Below are positions 8,039-16,498 of a stretch of DNA of 64,000 bases, piece after piece. The number at the start of each line of letters is the position of its first letter. Positions within the stretch are counted from its first letter, which is position 1. The DNA comes from Pseudochrobactrum saccharolyticum (lineage in GTDB: Bacteria; Pseudomonadota; Alphaproteobacteria; Rhizobiales; Rhizobiaceae). The position numbers and the translations under genes are program-made. The notes beneath the pieces were generated by a model. The model searched no databases, was not told where the DNA came from, and saw only the letters and a program-made list of their open reading frames with translations. Where the stretch lies: contig NZ_VZPG01000001.1 in NCBI RefSeq assembly GCF_008801715.1, forward strand, positions 62,001-126,000, given 5' to 3'.

Positions 8039-8596
8039 ATGACAACCGCACTCCTGATTATCGACGTTCAGAAGGCAATCATTGCCGGTAAAGCGTCAGC
8101 GCAACGAATGCCAGAACTTGAAGCCGCGCTGGATGAAACCGTATTCAGGCTTCAGGCGCTGAAGCAAAAGGCACATGATGCCAATATCCCTGTTTTTCTG
8201 ATCCAGCATGACGGCGCCAAAGGCCACAGACTTGAAAAGGATACTGCAGGCTGGGAATTGCGTCCGGAAATCGCGGCCACGGGCAATGATATCCTTGTTC
8301 ACAAGAAATATTCGGATTCATTTCTCGAAACAGAGCTGGCAGACCGGTTGAAAGACCATGGTGTCACGCATCTCATTACCGGCGGCTGCATGACACAATT
8401 CTGCGTTGATACGACAGTGAGACGTGCCATCTCACTGGGCTATGACGTGACCCTGCTTGCAGATGGTCATATGACGGGTGACTCCGACACTCTGCCCTAT
8501 ACAGATATTATGAAGCACCATAATGAAACACTGAATGGCTTTGGCACCGATGCTGCATCCGTAGCAGTTAAGCCCTCTGCTGAAATCAGCTTCTGA
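8039..8596 (+). CDS. Cysteine hydrolase of the isochorismatase family
   Basis: Cytoplasmic alpha/beta hydrolase of the isochorismatase/nicotinamidase superfamily, which cleaves amide or vinyl-ether bonds using a Cys-Asp-Lys triad. The triad is visible: Asp9 in LLIIDVQ, Lys90 in VHKKYSDSF, and the nucleophile Cys122 in TQFCVDTTVR. The protein is 185 residues, typical of the stand-alone enzymes. No substrate can be assigned; nicotinamidase-specific metal ligands are not obvious. The ATG at 8039 immediately follows tttctgacaga, with only a weak ribosome site. The neighbours are unrelated. Confidence 0.88.
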   Translation: MTTALLIIDVQKAIIAGKASAQRMPELEAALDETVFRLQALKQKAHDANIPVFLIQHDGAKGHRLEKDTAGWELRPEIAATGNDILVHKKYSDSFLETELADRLKDHGVTHLITGGCMTQFCVDTTVRRAISLGYDVTLLADGHMTGDSDTLPYTDIMKHHNETLNGFGTDAASVAVKPSAEISF

Positions 8597-8650
8597 ACAA
8601 AAACAAGCCGCCTGCCCGATCAAACAGACAAGCGGCCAATGGCATTACAC

Positions 8651-9487
8651 TCAGAAAACCAGTGAGACACCGGCAACAGGCCCGTGTTCGGTAACATTCC
8701 ACTTGAATCTGTGGCCGAGCACATCGCCGCCATCATAATCCTGATACAGCGCCCTGTAGCCGAAGCGCAGCAATGCCGGTTGATTAAAGATATGCGTGCG
8801 ATAGCCGAGATAGGCCTGTCCCTGCGCACTCAAATCTGCACCGGCACCGAAACCGCCGACATCCGCCTCAGCAAATAAATGCCAGCGATCCGTCAGATCC
8901 GCCTGAATACGCGCTCCGACGAACGGATCTGTCCATTTCAGTTTACGACGCTCAGACCAGCGATCCAGCATGAAATCGACTTTAAGCTGTGTCCAGCGCA
9001 GACCGGCAGTCGGCTCAATCGCAAACACCCGCTGCGTACCGAAAACAGTTTCGCCTTCCAGCGGTACTTCAACCGCACGGAAAAACGCACCGGCGGAGAG
9101 CGTTGTCATCGTAACATCTGCTCCCAAAGTCTGGTCATGGAATGATTCATCCTGACTGGTTTTGGTATATTGTCCGTCAAAATACACCCCATAGAGGCCG
9201 TTTGTGACTTCCACATTGCCCATGGCGCTGAAATCAAGATTCTCGAAAATATCCGAGAAAGGCACATCAATATTGGTACGGCGACCCATAATATTGGCAT
9301 GACCATCCAGAGAAGCCGCCCAGATATAAGGACTGACAATCACTTTCCAGCGTCGCTCATCAAATTTGGCAACGGGCTGCGGCGCCAGAATATCGGCCCC
9401 TAAAGCCTGCCCGCTGGCGATGCTTGCAGCACTTATACATGCGGCAAAGATAATATGTGCAGTACTGATTCCTGATAAACACTTCAT
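8651..9487 (-). CDS. Outer-membrane beta-barrel protein, function unknown
   Basis: An exported protein of 278 residues. The start at 9487 is preferred to an upstream codon at 9598 because it follows GAGGGG and opens with a signal peptide (cut near GQALGA, about residue 31). The rest alternates polar and hydrophobic or aromatic residues, as in transmembrane beta-strands. It contains repeated aromatic girdle motifs (VSPYIWAAS, GVYFDGQYT, FGYRALYQDYDGG) and ends in a terminal Phe (VSLVF), the classical outer-membrane insertion signature. Similar proteins are common as conserved hypotheticals in Proteobacteria. No substrate or partner is implied. It is transcribed divergently from the Ntn-hydrolase gene. 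Confidence 0.75.
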   Translation of the reverse strand: MKCLSGISTAHIIFAACISAASIASGQALGADILAPQPVAKFDERRWKVIVSPYIWAASLDGHANIMGRRTNIDVPFSDIFENLDFSAMGNVEVTNGLYGVYFDGQYTKTSQDESFHDQTLGADVTMTTLSAGAFFRAVEVPLEGETVFGTQRVFAIEPTAGLRWTQLKVDFMLDRWSERRKLKWTDPFVGARIQADLTDRWHLFAEADVGGFGAGADLSAQGQAYLGYRTHIFNQPALLRFGYRALYQDYDGGDVLGHRFKWNVTEHGPVAGVSLVF

Positions 9488-9671
9488 ATTTTTATCGCCC
9501 CTCAATAAGCAATGTCTGCAAAACGATATAACTGCACTGTCTATATTTACACTTTGAGAAATCACCAGAATAAGATCAAGATTAAACCAATTTTTCAATA
9601 GATTTCTTCATATCTGATTCACACAAAGCGTGATAAAAGTTTTTGTCCATTTCTCTGGAAGGAGCATCCTT

Positions 9672-10787
9672 TTGAAACCGAGTTTCCCGTACTTCCTTAA
9701 GAACAAATTTGTAAAATCAGCCACCGCCTTGACTGTTATTGCCGCTGTTTCAGCGCCCTATGCGGCAGCTGCCTGCACCAGCTTCCTGTTGCCGACAACA
9801 GACGGCAGCGGCATTTATGCCCGCACTATGGAATTCGGAATTGAGCTGCAGTCCAATGCTCTGGTTATTCCGCGCGCCTATACGCTGCACACAACCGGTG
9901 CCGACGGCAAAGCCGGCATGAGCTGGAAGGGTAAATATGCTGCCATCGGCATGAATGCCCTTGGTGAAACCACCCTTGTTGACGGTATGAATGAAAAAGG
10001 TCTTGCCGGCGGCGTTCTGTATTTCCCTGAATTTGCAGGCTATGCCGACGGCTCCAAGACCGACAAAGAAAAATCTCTGGCACCATGGGATGTTCTGAGC
10101 TGGGTTCTGACCAATTTCGCAACGGTTGAAGAAGTCAAAACCGCCATTCAGGATATGAGCGTCATTAATGTTGTTCAGCCACAAATGGGGTTTGCGCCAC
10201 CGCTGCATTATACAATTCATGATGCCAGCGGCGCTTCGATTGTGATTGAACCGGTTGATGGCAAGCTCAAAATTTACGACAATCCTGTCGGTGTTATGAC
10301 CAATTCGCCGTCTTTTGACTGGCATATGACCAATCTCAGAAACTTCCTGAAAATGTCGCCGCTCAATGCACCGGATCTCAAAATCGCCGGCACGACATTC
10401 TCACCGCTGGGTCAGGGATCAGGCTTGCTTGGCATTCCGGGTGACTCGACCCCGCCATCACGTTTTGTGCGCGCCGCGGCCTATGTGCAAACTGTTGAAA
10501 AACAGCCGAGCGGTGACGATGCTGTGCGTCTGACCGAGCACATTCTCAACAATTTCGATATTCCGAAAGGCTGGATTCAGACCGCAAAAGAGCTGAAAAT
10601 TCCGCTGGAATACACCCAGTGGTCAACGATTGCCGATCTGAAAAATCAAAAATACTATGTAAAAATGTATGATGATCAGGTTCTGCGCGGCATCGATATC
10701 AAAAGCTTTGATCTGGATGCAAAAGAGCTGAAAAAAGCACCTCTCAGCCCGAAGATCACACCACCTTCTGTTGAATTCGCCAAGTAA
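9672..10787 (+). CDS. Choloylglycine hydrolase / linear amide C-N hydrolase family protein
   Basis: Ntn-hydrolase of the bile-salt hydrolase/penicillin V acylase family. Members deconjugate bile salts, cleave penicillin V or hydrolyse acyl-homoserine lactones. I chose a TTG start at 9672, eight bases after GGAAGGAG, over a GTG at 9630 with no ribosome site; this gives 371 residues. A signal peptide ends in YAAAA just before Cys35, so export would expose the Cys as the N-terminal nucleophile. The conserved Arg follows in IYARTMEFG. Further family blocks are KGLAGGVLYFPEFAGY, VIEPVDGKLKIYDNP and VMTNSPSFDWH. Brucella has a choloylglycine hydrolase linked to bile resistance and virulence; equivalence here is inferred. 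A strong terminator follows. Confidence 0.88.
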   Translation: MKPSFPYFLKNKFVKSATALTVIAAVSAPYAAAACTSFLLPTTDGSGIYARTMEFGIELQSNALVIPRAYTLHTTGADGKAGMSWKGKYAAIGMNALGETTLVDGMNEKGLAGGVLYFPEFAGYADGSKTDKEKSLAPWDVLSWVLTNFATVEEVKTAIQDMSVINVVQPQMGFAPPLHYTIHDASGASIVIEPVDGKLKIYDNPVGVMTNSPSFDWHMTNLRNFLKMSPLNAPDLKIAGTTFSPLGQGSGLLGIPGDSTPPSRFVRAAAYVQTVEKQPSGDDAVRLTEHILNNFDIPKGWIQTAKELKIPLEYTQWSTIADLKNQKYYVKMYDDQVLRGIDIKSFDLDAKELKKAPLSPKITPPSVEFAK

Positions 10788-10792
10788 AAACA

Positions 10793-10824
10793 AAAAACCG
10801 GAGCTGAAAAGCTCCGGTTTTTTT
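10793..10824. terminator. Bidirectional Rho-independent terminator
   Basis: Perfect stem aaaaccggagc / gctccggtttt with a short loop, a T-run on the plus strand and an A-run on the left arm. It lies between convergent genes ending at 10787 and 10848 and can serve both. Confidence 0.9.
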
Positions 10825-10847
10825 ATCGGGTTCACTATGCATCAATC

Positions 10848-11414
10848 TCAATCGAGGACATAGCAGCTTTTCCCAGTACCGCGATCCGGATCACCGAATG
10901 TGCGGTTGTCACAGTTTACGCCGCCACGGAATACACGCTCAACAAAGCGATCCTGTGTGCCGTAACGTACGCGCTTGCGGCCGGAGAAATCACAATACTG
11001 ACCTTCGCGTGCGCAACGCTGCCATTCACGGTCATTGTCACGATCCCGTCCATAGCCGCCACGCCCGTCACGGTCACGACCATATCCGTCACGATCGCGT
11101 CCATAACCGCCGCGGTCACGTCCGTCATAACGAACAACATAAGAGCAGGTTTTGGCTCTGCCACGTGCAGGGTCGCCGAAAACAGAGTTCGAGCAACGCA
11201 CCTGCGGCTGATTAATAAAGCGCGATGTTGCCCGTCTTCCGCTGCCGTAAATTACTTCTGTCGGATAAGGAATGCGGCACACGCCCCCTTCAGAGGCACA
11301 TTGCCGTACTTCCTGAGCTGATGCTGTTCCGGTATCAACTGTGTAAGCACCGGCAACGACTGCCAGAAACAACACGGCGCGGGACAGATTTGTCGCAATC
11401 GACATTGTGCTCAT
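10848..11414 (-). CDS. Secreted protein with two four-cysteine domains joined by a Gly-Arg-Asp repeat linker
   Basis: Exported protein of 188 residues. The start at 11414 follows AGGAAGG; the frame extends further upstream without a ribosome site. A signal peptide ends near TASAQ. Two homologous domains of about 55 residues follow. Each has the order Cys, EG, Cys, YG, Cys, FGDP, G-K-Cys: the first starts at QCASEGGVCRIPYP and the second at RCAREGQYCDFSG. They are separated by a linker of about 30 residues built from imperfect GYGRDRD repeats. Similar single four-Cys domains occur as C-terminal modules on other secreted proteins and enzymes. Disulfide pairing within each domain is likely. No function is known to me. 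Confidence 0.75.
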   Translation of the reverse strand: MSTMSIATNLSRAVLFLAVVAGAYTVDTGTASAQEVRQCASEGGVCRIPYPTEVIYGSGRRATSRFINQPQVRCSNSVFGDPARGRAKTCSYVVRYDGRDRGGYGRDRDGYGRDRDGRGGYGRDRDNDREWQRCAREGQYCDFSGRKRVRYGTQDRFVERVFRGGVNCDNRTFGDPDRGTGKSCYVLD

Positions 11415-11668
11415 TTGAATTTCCTTCCTGTATGAGCTGATGCTCATGGTGAAGCCTTTAAAAAAACAGAGCAGATACAGTTTCCGGCCACCGAAGCAGT
11501 CTCACCAATATACGCTCGCAGTGCAGGTTCTAGAACACAGAAATTGAACAGGAAATGAACAATCTCATCACTCTCTGTTCCGTTTTGAAATGATTGTGCG
11601 ATTTCTTAAACCGGTAAGATTATTATGCTTTATGAGATTACATGCAGATATCAGGAGCACCGCCAGCT

Positions 11669-12001
11669 ATGAACCCCGTCTCACAGATTCTTATTTATGC
11701 TTTGGCTGCGGTTGCTGAAATTGCAGGGTGCTTTGCTTTCTGGGCATGGCTGAGACTGGATAAACCCGTATGGCTTTTGCTGCCGGGCATTGCATCCCTG
11801 ATCCTGTTTGCTGTGCTGCTCACATTTATTGATGCTGAGGCTGCAGGCCGTGCCTATGCGGCCTATGGCGGCATTTATATTATCGCCTCATTATTATGGC
11901 TGCGGCTGGCAGAGGATTTCTCGCCGGACAGATGGGACATTACCGGCGGTATGCTGGCACTCGCCGGTGCAGGCATCATCCTGTTTGGGCCACGCGGTTA
12001 A
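11669..12001 (+). CDS. YnfA/UPF0060 family small membrane protein
   Basis: Four-helix inner-membrane protein of the YnfA family, 110 residues from this start, close to the usual 108. YnfA is related to small multidrug resistance proteins, although its physiological substrate is unsettled. Family signatures are visible: [15 protein letters not shown] in helix 1, [12 protein letters not shown] in the middle and [18 protein letters not shown] at the end. The frame also starts at 11642; 11669 is chosen from family length, with CAGGAG upstream. The gene stands alone. Confidence 0.88.
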   Translation: MNPVSQILIYALAAVAEIAGCFAFWAWLRLDKPVWLLLPGIASLILFAVLLTFIDAEAAGRAYAAYGGIYIIASLLWLRLAEDFSPDRWDITGGMLALAGAGIILFGPRG

Positions 12002-12149
12002 ATCGTCTACATTCGGGCAAGGAATAAATACGGACATAAAATAATCCGCTTTCTGAAGAACAGATATGTGATTGTCATAACAGACGATCCTCTCTGCGAT
12101 AATGACTCTGTTTCCATGATAGTAAATCCACAGACACAGGTCCTGCCCA

Positions 12150-12764
12150 ATGCAATCCATGAAAGAAATGAGCCGCTATCAGGCACGCCGACGCCTTGCC
12201 GTAGCGGTTATTATAGTTCTCCTGTTCCTTGCTTTGCTTTTCGTACGCTCTGCATGGCCGCGCGGTACTCATGAATATATTGAAGCCTTCGGCCTCGGTT
12301 TTATCATGGTGGCCATTCTCGGCCGCATGTGGTGCACATTATATATCGGCGGACACAAAGGCGCGCAGATCATTCGCACCGGCCCCTATTCCCTGAGCCG
12401 CAATCCGCTTTATGTTTTCAGCACAATCGGTGCATTCGGTATCGGCTGCCTCACCGGCAGTCTCGGTGTCGCGCTCCTGCTGGCAATCGCCTGCTACATC
12501 ACATTCCTGTTCGTTATTCTTGCCGAGGAAGGCTATCTCGAAAACACTTTCGGCCAGCCTTATCGCGATTATAAGCTTGAAGTGCCGCGCTTTTTCCCGC
12601 GTTTCTCCGGTTACAGAGATGTGGAAACCCTGACCATCCGTCCGAAAACGCTCTATAATACCTTCTTTGACGGGCTGGTGTTCTTTGTTGCATTTCCGTT
12701 TTTTGAAACGGTCGAGCATTTGCAGACCGCAGGATTTATTCCGATCCTTTTCTACACTTATTAA
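12150..12764 (+). CDS. Isoprenylcysteine carboxyl methyltransferase (ICMT)-like membrane protein
   Basis: Integral-membrane protein of 204 residues from the ICMT/PEMT-like methyltransferase group. Four or five hydrophobic segments are visible. The diagnostic C-terminal half has TGPYSLSRNPLYVF (cofactor-binding), then AEEGYLENTFGQPYRDYKLEVPRFFPRF, which contains the EE pair and the GxxYxxY arrangement of the family. The true substrate in bacteria is generally unknown, since protein prenylation is not expected. The ATG lies nine bases after AGG. The gene is followed by a hairpin terminator shared with the convergent DUF2171 gene. Confidence 0.8.
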   Translation: MQSMKEMSRYQARRRLAVAVIIVLLFLALLFVRSAWPRGTHEYIEAFGLGFIMVAILGRMWCTLYIGGHKGAQIIRTGPYSLSRNPLYVFSTIGAFGIGCLTGSLGVALLLAIACYITFLFVILAEEGYLENTFGQPYRDYKLEVPRFFPRFSGYRDVETLTIRPKTLYNTFFDGLVFFVAFPFFETVEHLQTAGFIPILFYTY

Positions 12765-12777
12765 ACATTGCAAAAAC

Positions 12778-12808
12778 AAAACCCGCCATTCAGGAAATGG
12801 CGGGTTTA
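12778..12808. terminator. Bidirectional terminator
   Basis: Stem aaacccgccatt / aatggcgggttt with a loop of about five bases, between convergent genes ending at 12764 and 12832. It has short A and T tracts on both sides. Confidence 0.8.
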
Positions 12809-12831
12809 ATTATCGGAGAACCGGAGCAGCT

Positions 12832-13086
12832 TCACATAGCGGCTTTACCGTCTTTCTCTTCCTCGAAGGTAATCGCAACATCAGCATTGGCTGAAAGGCG
12901 AACCTTGTTGCCTTCAATATCAGCAACCAGCCCCAGTGAAATATAATGATGGTGCTTATGATGTGCGCCGGCATCGTTTTTCGTGAGCTTGATACGGTCA
13001 CCTTCCACATGATCGACGATGCCAACGTGAACACCGTCTGCACCGATCACTTCAAAATGCTCTTTGATTTTTGCAGTATCTACCAT
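12832..13086 (-). CDS. DUF2171 family protein
   Basis: Small cytoplasmic protein of 84 residues from the start at 13086, which is nine bases after AGGAGAT; an in-frame codon at 13107 is rejected. It matches the DUF2171 pattern: an opening IKEHFEVIGADGVHVGIVDH block, a His-rich turn (AHHKHHHYI), and a closing beta-rich DIEGNKVRLSANADVAI. The fold resembles a PRC-barrel-like small beta protein. Members are often stress-linked, but no biochemical role is established. It is the only gene in its unit. Confidence 0.8.
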   Translation of the reverse strand: MVDTAKIKEHFEVIGADGVHVGIVDHVEGDRIKLTKNDAGAHHKHHHYISLGLVADIEGNKVRLSANADVAITFEEEKDGKAAM

Positions 13087-13182
13087 TGATTGTATCTCCT
13101 GTTTCAAAGCGGTTCAGAGAAAATACTCCGGTCTGACAATAACGCAGCAGCAGCATATTCGATGCAAATGATTGCAAATATT

Positions 13183-13638
13183 TTAGAGAGCCAGCTTCAT
13201 TCCGGCGTGACTGGCTTTAAAACCAAGCTGCTCATAAAAACGGATCGCATCTTTGCGCGAGACATCCGTGTGCAATTGCACCAGACCACAGCCTTTTTCC
13301 CTGCATTGACCGATTGCCCATTCCAGCATCTGCCTGCCCAAGCCCTGCCCGCGATAATCACGGGCAATCCGCACGCTTTCAATCTGCCCGCGCCACATCC
13401 CAAGCCTTGAAAGACCCGGAATAAAACTGAGCTGAAGACAACCGGCAACCTGCCCGTCAGCTTCGACAGTCAGCAAGAACTGGTTCTCGTCCCGCCCGAT
13501 TGCGGCAAAGGCATCCAGATAGGCTTTGTTCAGCGGAACGGACTGATCCTCACGCGCTGCCCCCAAAACATCATCGGCAAGCATGGCCACAATTTCAATG
13601 AGATCCCGCTCTTCGGCCCGCCGGAAAATATGTGCCAT
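13183..13638 (-). CDS. GNAT family N-acetyltransferase
   Basis: Acetyl-CoA-dependent acyltransferase of 151 residues with the GNAT core. The acetyl-CoA pyrophosphate loop is RDYRGQGLGRQML (the R/Q-x-x-G-x-G/A signature). It is preceded by the strand VAGCLQLSFIP and followed by CGLVQLHTDVSRKDAIRFYEQLGFK, the usual C-terminal motif B. It starts with FRRAEERDLIEIVAML, a typical GNAT N-terminus. The acceptor is unknown. It is transcribed alone; a family B repeat lies 47 bp upstream of its start. Confidence 0.9.
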   Translation of the reverse strand: MAHIFRRAEERDLIEIVAMLADDVLGAAREDQSVPLNKAYLDAFAAIGRDENQFLLTVEADGQVAGCLQLSFIPGLSRLGMWRGQIESVRIARDYRGQGLGRQMLEWAIGQCREKGCGLVQLHTDVSRKDAIRFYEQLGFKASHAGMKLAL

Positions 13639-13684
13639 ATCACTCCCTCAAGATAGTTTTCCATTCCTGTTGTGCGGGGAACAT

Positions 13685-13787
13685 AGAGCATAAGTCCTTA
13701 AACTTGGATCAGTTTAAGGTGAAATTATGCGCTAATTTTAAAGTGTTAGAGCATCCTTTGTGTGCCAAGTCTGGCACACGGCGCTCT
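13685..13787 (+). repeat. 103-bp dispersed palindromic element, family B (copy B1)
   Basis: Begins agagcataagtccttaaact and ends cacacggcgctct. Inside are the inverted repeats ccttaaacttggatcagtttaagg and tgtgccaagtctggcaca. Copy B2 at 34160-34262 is the same length and nearly identical. The length equals the size I recall for Bru-RS1 of Brucella; sequence identity was not checked. Confidence 0.85.
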
Positions 13788-13862
13788 AGCACACAGAAAG
13801 TCCTGCCCATCAAATATTTCAATCCGATGAGCAAGACCTATATCAGAGCGGAAACACAAATT

Positions 13863-14315
13863 TTATTTGATAACGTGCCAGTTGCCACCGACACCATCGC
13901 CTTCCATATCACCGGCTTTCTTGTCTTTAATATAGGTATAAACCGGCTTGCCGTTATAAGCCCACATGTCCTTACCGTCTGAAGCTTTCACCTTGGACCA
14001 TGGCGCAACCGCTTTGGTTTTGGCGGAGGCATGATAGGCCGGCCAGATTTTCAGACATGAGGCATCGCAATTGGACATGCCGCCGCTATCCTTATCGAAC
14101 GTATACAGCGTGTGCCCTTCTGCAGTGGTCAGAATTTTTCCGCCTGCCGCATCCATCATCATGCCCGGCCCGCCGGCAGCCTTATCCGTGCCATGCTGCA
14201 TTTTTGTCATGTCAGTTTTCGAGGCAGCGGCTGCGGTCTGTCCCGCAAAGACCGGCGCTGCTGACAATCCCAGAACGGTGCCGAGAACACTCAATGTCAA
14301 AACAAGCTTTTTCAT
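13863..14315 (-). CDS. Exported protein with secreted repeat (lipoprotein_15 / PF03640-type)
   Basis: Periplasmic protein of 150 residues with a signal peptide (MKKLVLTLSVLG to about VFAG, residue 25). A Met/Lys/Ala-rich spacer follows, then two copies of the short repeat typical of the COG4315 / secreted-repeat family: GGKILTTAEGHTLYTFDKD and, later, DGKDMWAYNGKPVYTYIKDK. The segment between holds NCDASCLKIWPAYHA, the conserved Cys-x3-Cys-x3-WP motif, which may form a disulfide. Members are widespread and often adjacent to redox or metal-related genes, but the role is unknown. No lipobox is visible, so a soluble periplasmic form is more likely than a lipoprotein. Confidence 0.82.
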   Translation of the reverse strand: MKKLVLTLSVLGTVLGLSAAPVFAGQTAAAASKTDMTKMQHGTDKAAGGPGMMMDAAGGKILTTAEGHTLYTFDKDSGGMSNCDASCLKIWPAYHASAKTKAVAPWSKVKASDGKDMWAYNGKPVYTYIKDKKAGDMEGDGVGGNWHVIK

Positions 14316-14614
14316 TTTGTTTCATACGCTCCATATTTTCCTCTGCACACAGGCCGTGTGTAATGGTCAGCTGCAGATGGCTGGTTAATCCGGCGCGGTC
14401 AGAAGCGGCCGCGCAAAAATGCTGCGCCTGCTTCGGGACTGTTTCTGGCCGATATTGTGCCGAAAATAAGTTATTTTACGCCGGACACAGAGAACAAAAG
14501 GTGAGCATAGTAACCAAATACGAAGATTCGCGCGGTAGCTTAATACAGGCAGATTCGAAATACTCAGCTTGGTTCAGTGCATCTGAATGCTGACCGATAT
14601 AAAGGCGCAGACAT
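14316..14614. other. Divergent intergenic region
   Basis: About 300 bp between the divergent genes starting at 14315 and 14615. It must hold both promoters. I see no repeat-family member. The open frame crossing it (14000-14593) has no family features and is read as a shadow. Confidence 0.4.
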
Positions 14615-15517
14615 ATGGCTCCGAGAAAAACCACTTCCCGCAAAAAGCGCCCGACGCGCGGCAAAAGCTCGGGTCAGTCCACGACGGCTGTTCTGACCGT
14701 TGGTGCAATTGTGGTGATTGGTGCTGCAGCACTCTGGGCGACATCGCAAAGCCGCAGCCCGTCTGCCAGCGTATCAGGCCTGTTCCGCACAGCGACCAAT
14801 AGTTCCGCATCCCGTTCCGGCTCGGCTGCAACAGCCAGTTCAGAACGCAGAACGGTGCAGCCTCAGAGCAGGAATGCGGAGACCGCCAGAAATACTGAAC
14901 CGGCTGTGACACCGCCGTCTCCGATACGCAGGCCGCCGTTGAATATCGGCCAGAGCGTTGCCAGTGAACAGAAGTCACCTCCGAAACAGGTTGCCGCTCT
15001 TGCGCCACGTCCGGATAGCAAACCGACAGCAGTTCAGATAACACCGCCAAAACCTGCACCGCAGAACACCATGCCCGCTTTGCCTCCGGTCGGAAAATCC
15101 GCACCGGATGACAACAGCCGCCATGCCAGCGGTGCATTCAAAGTGCCGAAAGCAATTATTGCCAGACAGGATCTGACCATTCACGAAAAAGCATGGGACA
15201 AGGCCAAGACTGTCGGCCGCGTCGAAAAAGGCCGCGAAATGCGCTCCTATGCCAAAGTCGGACGCTGGCACCGTGTTGTCGTACCATCCACCAATATTAT
15301 TGGCTGGGTGCAGGAAGATCAGCTGATTATCAAAAATCAACAAGCGCAGGCACGCTCATTCCGTGCAGTCTCCGTACCGCAAGCGTCTCAACATTCCGGT
15401 ATGACCACAGGGTCAATCCGCCCTGCCGCAGCACCAAACAATAGTGGCACCACAGCGAAAACACAGAATAGCAGACTGGTTGCGCCGGTTTATCCGCAAC
15501 AGCCGGTCGGCAAATAG
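14615..15517 (+). CDS. Membrane-anchored bacterial SH3-domain protein
   Basis: Protein of 300 residues: a very basic N-terminus (RKTTSRKKRPTRGK), one membrane helix at about residues 26-43, and a long Pro/Ser/Ala/Gln-rich low-complexity stretch of about 140 residues. A bacterial SH3 (SH3_3) domain follows at about residues 185-240, recognisable from IARQDLTIHEKAWDKAKTVG, then GRWHRVVVPS and IIGWVQEDQL. The C-terminus is again low-complexity. Such domains usually bind cell-wall peptides, so a periplasmic, envelope-linked role is inferred. Its stop is five bases from the hdaA stop on the other strand. The start has only a weak ribosome site. Confidence 0.8.
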   Translation: MAPRKTTSRKKRPTRGKSSGQSTTAVLTVGAIVVIGAAALWATSQSRSPSASVSGLFRTATNSSASRSGSAATASSERRTVQPQSRNAETARNTEPAVTPPSPIRRPPLNIGQSVASEQKSPPKQVAALAPRPDSKPTAVQITPPKPAPQNTMPALPPVGKSAPDDNSRHASGAFKVPKAIIARQDLTIHEKAWDKAKTVGRVEKGREMRSYAKVGRWHRVVVPSTNIIGWVQEDQLIIKNQQAQARSFRAVSVPQASQHSGMTTGSIRPAAAPNNSGTTAKTQNSRLVAPVYPQQPVGK

Positions 15518-15522
15518 AAAAA

Positions 15523-16251
15523 TCAGTTTTGAGATGAAGTGTCAGGCAATGCATCTGCCATTGCCTGCAAAGCCTGTATTGCCAGCGCTTTGGTAATCCG
15601 GCTTTTTTGTTGCAGAGCCATATGATCGAGCAGATCAACCAGCACAATCACACTGTCGAGCGAGCGCTCAACACGACTGACAATATAGCTGATAACCGCC
15701 GGATCAACACTGACCTGACGATCGGCGAACAGCTTGTAAATCACTGTGCTCAGCAGATAATCATCCGGCTCGGAAATATCGACAATTGTCACCGCTTTCA
15801 GGCGGGAGACCAGATCAGGCAGCGACACATTCCATTGCGACGGCTGTAATTGCGACGTCATCAGCAATGATGCCTGCGACTGACCGTTTTCGCAGCTGCC
15901 TGCGGTTTGGCGGATCGTGTTAATCAGATGGAACAGACCGGTTTCATCGAAAGCTTCTGCACCGATATCATCAATCAGCACCGGTCGCTGTGCAGCGATT
16001 TCCAGTGATTGTGCATCAATATCATGCGGATCGAGGATTGCCGCATCATTCTGGCTGCGCCAGATGGCGGCCAGATGCGTCTTGCCGGCTCCGGCTGGTC
16101 CGACAAGCAGCGCGACAGGCGACGGCCAGTCCGGCCAGCGATCAATCAGATCGACAGCCGCACGGTTCGATCCGGTGACAACCAGATCATCGCGCGTAAA
16201 GCCTGGCTCATGCTGAAGAATGAGCGGCATTTGTCGGTGCTCAGCAGACAT
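15523..16251 (-). CDS. hdaA: DnaA regulatory inactivator homologue HdaA
   Basis: DnaA-like AAA+ protein of 242 residues without the DnaA DNA-binding domain. In alphaproteobacteria HdaA acts with the sliding clamp to promote ATP hydrolysis by DnaA and so prevent over-initiation. The P-loop GPAGAGKT is at residues 51-58 and the Walker B region is RPVLIDDIGAEAFDE. A lid-like C-terminal helix bundle includes SYIVSRVERSLDSV, the sensor 2-type Arg motif. The N-terminus MPLILQHEPGF resembles the short clamp-binding segment (QxxLPL/F-like) of Hda. It lies downstream of the AI-2E permease gene, as in other Rhizobiales. Confidence 0.9.
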   Translation of the reverse strand: MSAEHRQMPLILQHEPGFTRDDLVVTGSNRAAVDLIDRWPDWPSPVALLVGPAGAGKTHLAAIWRSQNDAAILDPHDIDAQSLEIAAQRPVLIDDIGAEAFDETGLFHLINTIRQTAGSCENGQSQASLLMTSQLQPSQWNVSLPDLVSRLKAVTIVDISEPDDYLLSTVIYKLFADRQVSVDPAVISYIVSRVERSLDSVIVLVDLLDHMALQQKSRITKALAIQALQAMADALPDTSSQN

Positions 16252-16498
16252 AATTACCCAAAATTATTAGCCCGAATTCCGGCCTGCTTACAAATCATAC
16301 AAATTCATCACATGATTTCGGGGCGGGGTTCAAGCTGTTCCATCACAGAACCTGTCAAATCTTCAAAATACAGGTCAGAATGATGCAGTAACTGCTTTCC
16401 CCCCTTTAGAAAAGCACAACCGGCACGAATGCGCCGGTTGTCTGAGCTTATCCCCGTGACCCACAAGCCTGTGGACAAAGCTGTTGAAAACTTCGGGC

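Noticed and set aside
8597-8650. Terminator after the cysteine hydrolase
   Set aside because: Only a short imperfect gccgc/gcggc pairing is visible, too weak to annotate.
14000-14593. 197-codon plus-strand frame across the PF03640-type gene and its promoter
   Set aside because: Composition is Arg/Ser/Cys-rich without motifs; the opposite strand encodes a protein with a signal peptide and conserved repeats.
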